DNA of 8,310 bases from Spartobacteria bacterium (GTDB lineage Bacteria > Verrucomicrobiota > Verrucomicrobiia > Chthoniobacterales > Terrimicrobiaceae). The notes below the pieces were generated by a model. It saw only the letters and a program-made list of their open reading frames with translations, had not been told where the DNA came from and did not search any database. Within the stretch, counting starts at the first letter, position 1. Each line of letters starts with the position of its first letter. The stretch is from positions 1 to 8,310 of the forward strand of contig CANKXQ010000050.1 in NCBI GenBank assembly GCA_947487745.1, in the 5' to 3' direction. Shown here piece after piece: positions 1-5,579 of this stretch. A program made the position numbers and the translations under genes.

Positions 1-807
1 CCAGGCGACTGTGATGAGGAAGTGGAGGTGGTTTTTGGAGACGAGGGAGGGCTTGGCGGGGTTGCCCCAGTCCTCGGCGTTGAAATGGAGGCAGAGGACG
101 ACATCCGGGCGAAGGGATTTGTTCACAAGATCGGCGCGGCGGCGGATCTCGCTGGTGCGGTAAAAAAGGCGCTCGCTTTCCTTGGCGACCGCACGGGGAG
201 TGGCGCTCTCGCCCTTGTCGCGAAGAGAGGCGGCGGCCTGCTTGCGGAGTTGGGCAGGGCGGAGTTTCGTGAGCGGCTCGGAGCCCGAGCGTGTCAGCCA
301 CACCTCGGCACCGAGGGACTTCAGGCGCTGAACGAGAAGCTTGGCGACGCGGAGCGTCATGTCGCCTTCGACGACGGGTTTGTTTTTTCCGATCTGAAAC
401 CAGCGTTCCTCAATTTTCGCCCACTTGCCGCCGATGTGGCCGGGGTCGATGGCGATGCGCAGACCTGCGAGGGGCTTGCCGGGCTGAGGAGCGATCTCGC
501 TGCGTGGCCGCCAGAAGCGGGGCGTCGGATTTGCCGAGGCGCCGGCGAATTTCAAGATATAGGGAGGCTTCCCCGCGCTTGTGCGGATGCGGGCGGCGGT
601 GGGGGTGATCGTGATAACATCCGCCGCCGCATCGTTCGGGGCGTAGACATTGTTCAACAGACGGGTGAACTCCTCGCGGGTGATTGTTTTTTGAAACTTG
701 TCGAGCTGCGACCAATTCGGGGTGTCTGCAAGCGGGCTCAGTTTGGCGGCCATGCCGGGCTGGAGGCAGGCGAGAAAAAGCAAAGTGGCGGCGAGAGATT
801 TGCGCAT
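1..807 (-). CDS. N-acetylmuramoyl-L-alanine amidase (Amidase_3), C-terminus beyond window
   Basis: The protein reads 269 codons from the ATG at 807-805 to the left edge without a stop, so only the C-terminal end is missing. Residues 1-21 form a signal peptide (basic MRK, hydrophobic LAATLLFLACL, then a likely AxA-type cleavage site near GMAAK), which implies export to the periplasm. The catalytic domain starts near residue 116 with 'LRIAIDPGHIGG'. In the Amidase_3 family this carries a zinc ligand, here His124. The matching acidic ligand is probably Glu147 in 'VVEGDMTL', and the third is His241 in 'VLCLHFNAED'. The segment 'EIRRRADLVN' (220-229) fits the usual helix before the third ligand. 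These enzymes cut the amide bond between N-acetylmuramic acid and the stem peptide in peptidoglycan. Residues 22-112 precede the catalytic domain and match nothing I recognise. No Shine-Dalgarno sequence precedes the ATG, but the signal peptide supports this start. The gene is divergent from the next one. Confidence 0.9.
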   Translation of the reverse strand, partial: MRKSLAATLLFLACLQPGMAAKLSPLADTPNWSQLDKFQKTITREEFTRLLNNVYAPNDAAADVITITPTAARIRTSAGKPPYILKFAGASANPTPRFWRPRSEIAPQPGKPLAGLRIAIDPGHIGGKWAKIEERWFQIGKNKPVVEGDMTLRVAKLLVQRLKSLGAEVWLTRSGSEPLTKLRPAQLRKQAAASLRDKGESATPRAVAKESERLFYRTSEIRRRADLVNKSLRPDVVLCLHFNAEDWGNPAKPSLVSKNHLHFLITVAW

Positions 808-855
808 GGAGGATTTTTTAAATGCGTTCGCGGCGCGTTGCTATAAAAAGAACGG
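808..855. promoter_or_regulatory. Short divergent gap that must hold both start regions
   Basis: Only 48 bases separate the divergent ATGs of the amidase and the metallophosphoesterase. On the plus strand TATAAA at 842-847 resembles a -10 element, but it lies 8 bases before the ATG at 856. A transcript starting from it would begin almost at the start codon, close to leaderless. No convincing -35 hexamer lies 16-18 bases upstream. The AT-rich run at 813-823 could serve the minus-strand gene. No Shine-Dalgarno sequence is visible for either gene. The promoter role is inferred from layout and a partial motif only. Confidence 0.3.
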
Positions 856-1647
856 ATGATTCGTCTTCTCTTTCTTGGTGACATCGTCGGCGAGCCCGGT
901 CGGGCTGCGGCGAAGGTGGTGGTTTCGGAAATGCTCAAGGCGGGAGAGGTCGATTTCGTGGTGGTGAACGGCGAGAATGCCGCGCAAGGCAAAGGCATTT
1001 CCCCTAAAATTGCGATCGACCTCCTGCGCACCGGCGTGGCGGTGATCACGACTGGCGACCATGCTTGGGACCAGCGGGAAATCGTTCCCTACTTTCCGAC
1101 CGAGCCGCGCCTGCTGCGGCCGATCAATTATCCGGCGGGCGTTCCTGGAAACGGCAGCATCGTCTTGGATACGGCGAAGGGAAAAATCGCTGTCATGAAT
1201 GTGCAGTGCCGCACCTTCATGTCGCAGCCATTGGACAACCCCTTTCACGCAGCGCTGGATGAGGCCGAGCGACTGCGCGCGGAGACTCCGGTGATCTTTG
1301 TGGATGTCCACGGAGAGACGACGAGCGAGAAAATTGCCATGGCGCGGCATCTGGATGGACAGGTTTCCGCCGTGGTCGGGACCCACACCCATGTGCAAAC
1401 GGCGGATGAGCGCATCCTGGCCGGAGGAACGGCGTTTCTCTGCGATGCGGGCATGTGTGGTGCAGTGGATTCCATTCTCGGCCGCGAGGCGGGGCCTGTG
1501 ATCCAAAAGTTTCTGGACTGCATGCCGACGAAATTCCCGATCGCGCGGGGCATCGTGCAGGTCTGCGGGGCATTGATTCAAATCGATCCCGAGACCGGCA
1601 AGGCGGCGTCGATCGAGCGGTTTCAGAGACTGATCGACCACCGCTGA
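856..1647 (+). CDS. YmdB/TIGR00282-family metallophosphoesterase
   Basis: The 263-residue protein is full length for the family and aligns by eye along its whole length with Bacillus YmdB. Family motifs appear in order: 'FLGDIVGEPGR' (Asp9), 'VVNGENAAQGKG' (Glu40, Asn41), 'TTGDHAWD' (Asp68, His69), 'FVDVHGETTSEK' (His152) and 'VVGTHTHVQTADERIL' (His177, His179). These are the ligands of a two-metal calcineurin-like phosphoesterase site. Bacillus YmdB hydrolyses 2',3'-cyclic nucleotides (phosphodiesterase) and affects biofilm and sporulation decisions; the substrate here is unknown. The third motif is normally G-N-H, and the asparagine is aspartate here (see findings). There is no signal peptide, so it is cytoplasmic. 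It is the first gene of the plus-strand run. The ATG at 856 is the only start that keeps the N-terminal beta strand and Asp9 motif at the usual position, although no clear ribosome binding site precedes it. Confidence 0.93.
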   Translation: MIRLLFLGDIVGEPGRAAAKVVVSEMLKAGEVDFVVVNGENAAQGKGISPKIAIDLLRTGVAVITTGDHAWDQREIVPYFPTEPRLLRPINYPAGVPGNGSIVLDTAKGKIAVMNVQCRTFMSQPLDNPFHAALDEAERLRAETPVIFVDVHGETTSEKIAMARHLDGQVSAVVGTHTHVQTADERILAGGTAFLCDAGMCGAVDSILGREAGPVIQKFLDCMPTKFPIARGIVQVCGALIQIDPETGKAASIERFQRLIDHR

Positions 1648-1676
1648 GGATGTGCGGCGCCGACCGCCTTTCCACC

Positions 1677-3053
1677 ATGCCAAGCGTCTCCTCTTTTAAT
1701 ATCCTGCTCCGCGAAAACCGGCGCACATTTTTTCTGGCGCTGCCGATCGTGGCAGGGCTCGTCGGACAGATGCTCATCGGCATCGCCGATACAATCATGG
1801 TTGGTCGTGTGGGCGTGGTTCCACTGGCAGCGTGTGCCTTTGCCAATACCATTCTGGTCGTGCCGATGGTTTTTGGTTTTGGCCTGCTCTCGGCAGTGAG
1901 CGTGAGCGCATCGCATGCGCATGGCGCGCGCCGCTCGCATCTTGCGGGTGACAGCCTGCGCGGAGGCGTGCTGTTGGCTTTGGGGATGGGACTCCTTGTC
2001 GGAGGTGGTGCGCATGCGGGGCTGCCTTTTCTCCCGTTGCTTGGTCAGCCGCGGGAGGTGAACGAAACGGTTGAAGTCTTTTTTCTCCTGTGCGCCTGGT
2101 CGCTCTTGCCGCTGTTCGTGAGCGGGGCGGCGAAGAACTTCTGCGAGGCGCTGGGACGCCCGTGGGCTCCGTTTTGGATTATGATGTCCGGCGTTTTGCT
2201 GAATGTGTTTCTGAACTGGATATTGATCTACGGAAACCTCGGCGCGCCTGCCATGGGGATCAATGGAGCGGGTCTGGCCACGCTGTTGAGCCGCATCGCG
2301 GTCATGTGCGGGATGCTGGTGTATCCCGCCGTGGAGACTTCGCTGAGTGCCGCATGGCCGCGACATTGGCTCGCGCCGGGACTGCTGGAGGAATCGTGTA
2401 GCCTGCTTAAGACTGGTATCCACACGGCGGGATTGAATCTGTGCGAAGTCACCGGCTTTTCCTTCGGATCACTCATGATGGGCTGGCTCGGCGTCGTGCC
2501 ATTGGCCGCGCACCAGATTGCACTTTCGGTGGCTGGAACGACATTCATGGTTCCTCTGGGCCTTGCGCAGGCCGTGAGCGTGCGGGTCGGCCATGCACGC
2601 GGAGCAAGCCGGGCGAAAAGGATTCCACCGATTGTGCATGGATCTCTCATTCTCACTGCAGGCGTCATGGCTGTTTTTGCGGCGGGGTATTTGCTTTTGG
2701 GAAATGCCATCGCGGCGGGATTCACGCAGGATGCCGCCGTTCGCGCACTCACCGTGCAGTTGCTGGTGCTTGCCGGTGTTTTTCAGATTTTCGACGGCAT
2801 CCAAGTCGTCTCCTCCGGCGCGCTGCGCGGATTTGCGGATACGAAGGTTCCTTTTTTGGTGGGCATCGTTTCCTACTGGCTTGTCGCGCTGCCGGTATCA
2901 TGGGTGACGGCCTTCCATTTCGGATTCGGAGCGCCGGGCATCTGGGTCGGGTTTGTCGTGGGCTTGGGAGTTGCGGCCGTGGCGATGTCCACGCGTCTCC
3001 TTCGAAAATGCAAGCGCCTCAATGTCTCGCCAAGCGCCCGCCCGGCGGGATAA
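1677..3053 (+). CDS. MATE family efflux transporter (NorM/DinF-like)
   Basis: This 458-residue, strongly hydrophobic protein has the length and about 12 membrane segments expected of a MATE antiporter, which exports cationic drugs or metabolites in exchange for Na+ or H+. The two halves show the family's internal duplication. 'VGVVPLAA' near residue 45 recurs as 'LGVVPLAA' near 271, and 'HAHGA' at 80-84 recurs as 'HARGA' at 306-310. The N-terminal 'IADTIMVGRVG' (36-46) and the late 'DGIQVVSSGALRGFADTKVPF' region (373-393) are family hallmarks; the cytoplasmic tail is basic (RLLRKCKR). Substrate and coupling ion cannot be read from the sequence. An in-frame ATG at 1650, two bases after the upstream stop, would add nine residues (MCGADRLST). 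I prefer 1677 because homologues I know begin shortly before the first helix, but neither start has a usable Shine-Dalgarno sequence. The frame stays open further upstream (from 1455) only as an overlap with the preceding gene. Confidence 0.93.
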   Translation: MPSVSSFNILLRENRRTFFLALPIVAGLVGQMLIGIADTIMVGRVGVVPLAACAFANTILVVPMVFGFGLLSAVSVSASHAHGARRSHLAGDSLRGGVLLALGMGLLVGGGAHAGLPFLPLLGQPREVNETVEVFFLLCAWSLLPLFVSGAAKNFCEALGRPWAPFWIMMSGVLLNVFLNWILIYGNLGAPAMGINGAGLATLLSRIAVMCGMLVYPAVETSLSAAWPRHWLAPGLLEESCSLLKTGIHTAGLNLCEVTGFSFGSLMMGWLGVVPLAAHQIALSVAGTTFMVPLGLAQAVSVRVGHARGASRAKRIPPIVHGSLILTAGVMAVFAAGYLLLGNAIAAGFTQDAAVRALTVQLLVLAGVFQIFDGIQVVSSGALRGFADTKVPFLVGIVSYWLVALPVSWVTAFHFGFGAPGIWVGFVVGLGVAAVAMSTRLLRKCKRLNVSPSARPAG

Positions 3054-3060
3054 TTTTTTT
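3037..3060 (+). terminator. GC hairpin followed by T-run at the end of the MATE gene
   Basis: CCCGC at 3037-3041 pairs with GCGGG at 3045-3049 around a three-base loop, and seven Ts follow at 3054-3060 after ATAA. This resembles a small intrinsic terminator. It lies in the last codons of the transporter gene, and its T-run occupies the place where the ribosome binding site of the next gene (ATG at 3063) would be. The stem has only five pairs and is four bases from the T-run, so termination would probably be partial. Confidence 0.4.
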
Positions 3061-3062
3061 CC

Positions 3063-4064
3063 ATGTCCGAAACGATCCACGAGACTTTGCGCGGCCTTCT
3101 CTGCGGGCTTGGCGACGCCATTCGGGATGCTGTCGTCTCGGGGAGGCGCGACCTCGACGCGAGCGGCCTCTCGGCGGTGGCGGGCCATGCGGGCGGCGAC
3201 ACGATCTACGCGGTCGACAAGATCAGCGAAGACGCGATCCTTGCCTGGTTTCGCGTCAACTGGCCGCAGAACCTTCCTGTTCAAATCGTGATGGAAGGCA
3301 TCGAAGGCGAGCTGTGCTTTCCCGAGGGCACCGCAGTATCGGCCACGGATTGGAAATGCATCATCGACCCGATCGATGGCACGCGCGGCATCATGTATGA
3401 CAAGCGCAGCGCGTGGGCGCTCGCAGGTATCGCGCCGCAGATTGGCGAGGGGACCATGCTCTCGCACATCGTCGCTGCGGCCATGACGGAAATTCCAGTC
3501 ATCAAACAATGGAGGGCGGATCAATTCAGCGCCACGCTCGGCGGCGACTTGAAGGCCACAGCCCGCGACCTGCGAGGTGGGGGAGTCGAAGTCATCCAGC
3601 CCGTTCCCTCGCAGGCCTCCGACTTCTCGCATGGGTTTTCCTCGTTGGTGAAATTTTTTCCCGAAGGGCGCACGCTTACCTCGCAAATCGAGGAGCGGCT
3701 CTGGGATGAGTTGATCGGCTTGAACCGGAGCCTCTCGCCGTGGATTTTCGACGACCAGTATCTCTCCACCGGCGGACAGTTTCATGAACTCATCACAGGC
3801 CACGACCGCATGATCGGTGACCTGCGACCAATGATCCTTCGCGTGCTGGATATGGAATCACAGCTCGTCTGCCATCCCTACGATGCCTGCGCGTGGCTTG
3901 TGCTTCGCAAGGCTGGCGTGGTTTTTGAGCATCCGCTCGGCGGTTTTCCCGATGCGCCGCTCGATACCGAGAGCGGCGTGGCCTGGATCGCCTACGCAAA
4001 TGAGCGCCTGGCCTCGCAGGCGCGGCCGGTGCTCACGCGGATTTTGGAGCAGTTTCTCACATGA
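3063..4064 (+). CDS. Inositol monophosphatase family protein
   Basis: The 333-residue protein carries the Mg-dependent phosphatase signature of the IMPase/FBPase superfamily. 'IIDPIDGTRG' at 100-109 supplies metal ligands Asp102 and Asp105, and 'HPYDACAW' at 271-278 holds Asp274, the counterpart of the family's W-D-x-A-A-G aspartate. 'VMEG' (Glu78) probably corresponds to the usual G-E-E glutamate, and 'DTIYAVDKISED' (46-57) matches the N-terminal helix motif. The protein is somewhat longer than typical inositol monophosphatases (about 260-280 residues). The region between about 170 and 260 is poorly conserved with those I know, so the substrate may be another sugar phosphate or nucleotide phosphate. 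It has no signal peptide and is presumably cytoplasmic. It starts nine bases after the transporter gene with no Shine-Dalgarno sequence; a run of Ts precedes the ATG. Its stop overlaps the start of the next gene. The family assignment is firm; inositol phosphate as substrate is not. Confidence 0.87.
   Translation: MSETIHETLRGLLCGLGDAIRDAVVSGRRDLDASGLSAVAGHAGGDTIYAVDKISEDAILAWFRVNWPQNLPVQIVMEGIEGELCFPEGTAVSATDWKCIIDPIDGTRGIMYDKRSAWALAGIAPQIGEGTMLSHIVAAAMTEIPVIKQWRADQFSATLGGDLKATARDLRGGGVEVIQPVPSQASDFSHGFSSLVKFFPEGRTLTSQIEERLWDELIGLNRSLSPWIFDDQYLSTGGQFHELITGHDRMIGDLRPMILRVLDMESQLVCHPYDACAWLVLRKAGVVFEHPLGGFPDAPLDTESGVAWIAYANERLASQARPVLTRILEQFLT
4046..4049 (+). promoter_or_regulatory. Weak ribosome binding site for the DUF374 gene
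   Basis: GGAG lies 11 bases before the ATG at 4061, inside the last codons of the phosphatase gene. The spacing is long, so translation is likely helped by coupling through the ATGA stop-start overlap. Confidence 0.4.
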
Positions 4065-4693
4065 CACGCGAACGGCTGCTGGCACTCACGGGGGCGACGA
4101 TTCTCAAGACGCTTTTCCTCACGCTCCGGCTCCGCATCGAAGATCGAAGCGGCGTTTTGAAGGAGGACGCTGGTTCTCCCGTGATCGTGTGCTTCTGGCA
4201 CAACCGGATTCTCGGAATCACCTTCGCGTTCGACCGCATCTACCCCAAAAAACGCGGCGGAGTGACCGTGCTGACCAGTCCCAGCAAGGACGGGGAAATT
4301 CTCGCCCAGCTTGTGGGAGCATTTGGAATGGAAGCCGTGCGCGGATCGAGTTCGCGTCGCGGATCACGGGCGCTTCTGGAGTTGGTGAAGCTCATTCGCA
4401 GCGGTCGAGATATAGCGATAACTCCCGACGGCCCGCGCGGCCCGCGATACTCTCTTGGCCCTGGCATCATCCTTCTGGCACAAACCACCGGCGCCCGCAT
4501 CTTGCCAGCACACGCCTCCTTCTCGCGATGTGTGCGAATGAAAACATGGGATGGATTCATCATCCCGTTGCCATTTTCCAAGGTGTCGGTCACCATCGAC
4601 GAGGCTCTGGCCATTCCCGGCGAACTGACCGGGGAGGAGTTCGAAGAGAAACGCAAATATCTGGAGGATCTTTTAAAACATGCAGCGGATTGA
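4061..4693 (+). CDS. DUF374 lysophospholipid acyltransferase-like protein
   Basis: This 210-residue protein has the ordered motifs of the DUF374 (PF04028) branch of the LPLAT acyltransferases. 'CFWHNRILG' at 44-52 contains the likely catalytic His47, 'TSPSKDGEI' at 72-80 contains Asp77, '[16 protein letters not shown]' is at 93-108, and '[11 protein letters not shown]' is at 120-130. Family members transfer acyl chains to lipid acceptors at the inner face of the cytoplasmic membrane; in outer-membrane bacteria they are often found near lipid A or Kdo genes, although no such genes are visible here. The N-terminus (residues 7-24) is mildly hydrophobic and could associate with the membrane. The ATG at 4061 overlaps the upstream TGA as ATGA, and the gene's end overlaps the folD start by 14 bases. 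Length is normal for the family. The specific substrate is not predictable. Confidence 0.9.
   Translation: MTRERLLALTGATILKTLFLTLRLRIEDRSGVLKEDAGSPVIVCFWHNRILGITFAFDRIYPKKRGGVTVLTSPSKDGEILAQLVGAFGMEAVRGSSSRRGSRALLELVKLIRSGRDIAITPDGPRGPRYSLGPGIILLAQTTGARILPAHASFSRCVRMKTWDGFIIPLPFSKVSVTIDEALAIPGELTGEEFEEKRKYLEDLLKHAAD
4663..4667 (+). promoter_or_regulatory. Ribosome binding site of folD
   Basis: GGAGG lies 12 bases before the folD ATG at 4680, within the last codons of the acyltransferase gene. It is the clearest Shine-Dalgarno sequence in the window. It supports the ATG at 4680, although the spacer is longer than usual. Confidence 0.55.
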
Positions 4694-5558
4694 TGGAGCG
4701 GCGGTCGCCGCAAAAGTGATGGAAGAAACAAAGGCTCGCATTGCGGCCTTGGCGAAGCGCGGTGTCCGGCCAGGACTCGCTGTGGTGCTTGTAGGCGATG
4801 ATCCCGCATCCCGCGCCTATGTGCGCTCGAAAGATCGCAAGGCCGCTGAACTGGGATTGCATTCGGTCAAACACGAACTCCCAGCCGACACATGCCAAGC
4901 GACGCTTTTGGCTCTCGTTGCGGAACTCAATGCCGACCCGGCTGTTCACGGTATTCTTGTCCAGTCCCCTCCCCCGCCTCAGATCAACGAGGCTGAAGTG
5001 GTGCTGGCGATCGATCCCCGCAAGGATGTCGATGGCTTTCATCCGGTGAATGTCGCCAAGCTCGCGATGGAAGATCCCTCAGGTTTTGTGCCCTGCACGC
5101 CGCTCGGGTGTATCCGCCTTCTTCAAGAGGCTGGCATCGAAACTGCCGGCAAGAGCGCGGTGGTGGTCGGGCGCAGCATGATTGTGGGAAAACCCATGGC
5201 CCTCCTTCTCATGAAACGCGGACCGGGCGGAGATGCCACCGTGACAGTCGCCCACTCCCGCACCCGCAACCTCGCCGAGGTGACGCGCGGCGCGGATATC
5301 GTCATCGCCGCCATTGGACGCCCGCATTTCCTCGGTGCCGAACACATCCGCGAAGGCGCTGTGGTCATCGATGTGGGCATCAATCGCGTGGACGATCCCG
5401 CAAATCCCAAGGGCTACCGCCTCGTCGGAGATGTGGACTACGACGCCGTGGCGTCGAAGTGCGCGGCGATCACTCCCGTTCCAGGTGGCGTGGGTCCGAT
5501 GACGATTGCCATGCTCATGGCGAACTGCGTAACGGCGGCGGAGCGATTGACGGCCTAA
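4680..5558 (+). CDS. folD: Bifunctional methylenetetrahydrofolate dehydrogenase / methenyltetrahydrofolate cyclohydrolase
   Basis: FolD interconverts 5,10-methylene-, 5,10-methenyl- and 10-formyl-tetrahydrofolate in the cytoplasm, usually with NADP, supplying one-carbon units for purines and formyl-Met-tRNA. The 292-residue length is typical. The YxxxK active-site motif is present as Tyr47 and Lys51 in '[14 protein letters not shown]', and Gln95 follows in 'HGILVQ'. Asp118 is in '[10 protein letters not shown]', and 'PCTPLG' lies at 138-143. The cofactor loop is '[17 protein letters not shown]' (161-177). The C-terminal signature '[16 protein letters not shown]' is complete at 264-279, so both activities should be intact. 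The segment after Gln95, usually L-P-L-P, reads S-P-P-P-P here. The gene overlaps the acyltransferase by 14 bases and is the last of the plus-strand run. The ATG at 4680 gives the usual N-terminus (MQRIDG). Confidence 0.97.
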   Translation: MQRIDGAAVAAKVMEETKARIAALAKRGVRPGLAVVLVGDDPASRAYVRSKDRKAAELGLHSVKHELPADTCQATLLALVAELNADPAVHGILVQSPPPPQINEAEVVLAIDPRKDVDGFHPVNVAKLAMEDPSGFVPCTPLGCIRLLQEAGIETAGKSAVVVGRSMIVGKPMALLLMKRGPGGDATVTVAHSRTRNLAEVTRGADIVIAAIGRPHFLGAEHIREGAVVIDVGINRVDDPANPKGYRLVGDVDYDAVASKCAAITPVPGGVGPMTIAMLMANCVTAAERLTA

Positions 5559-5579
5559 ACGCCGCGATCAATCCTCGCC
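5537..5579. terminator. Long imperfect hairpin across the convergent gene ends
   Basis: The arms pair as follows: GGC 5537-5539 with GCC 5577-5579, GAG 5541-5543 with CTC 5574-5576, GATTGA 5545-5550 with TCAATC 5568-5573, and CGGC 5551-5554 with GCCG 5561-5564. The loop is CTAAAC, with bulges at 5540, 5544 and 5565-5567, giving 16 pairs in all. It contains the last codons of folD and of the opposing membrane-protein gene, with both stop codons. The position suggests a two-way terminator or a 3'-end stabiliser. Neither strand has a T-run after it, so it is not a textbook intrinsic terminator. Confidence 0.4.

Noticed and set aside
22..846. Long plus-strand open frame of 274 codons opposite the amidase gene
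   Set aside because: It is the complement of a gene with a signal peptide and all Amidase_3 zinc ligands. Its own protein is low in recognisable motifs and typical of antisense frames in GC-rich DNA.
841..1683. Minus-strand open frame of 280 codons opposite the metallophosphoesterase
   Set aside because: It mirrors a full-length YmdB-family gene, and its translation is rich in Arg and His with no motif.
2441..3400. Plus-strand open frame of 319 codons overlapping the MATE and phosphatase genes
   Set aside because: It is out of frame with both well-supported proteins, and its translation is Arg/Cys/His-rich with no domain.
2898..3803. Minus-strand open frame of 301 codons opposite the phosphatase gene
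   Set aside because: It lies antisense to the D-P-I-D-G-T protein and shows no motif, signal or ribosome binding site.
856..5558. A defence or toxin-antitoxin system built around the phosphoesterase and phosphatase
   Set aside because: The genes are recognisable housekeeping or transport families, with no nuclease, toxin, reverse transcriptase or mobile-element signs nearby.
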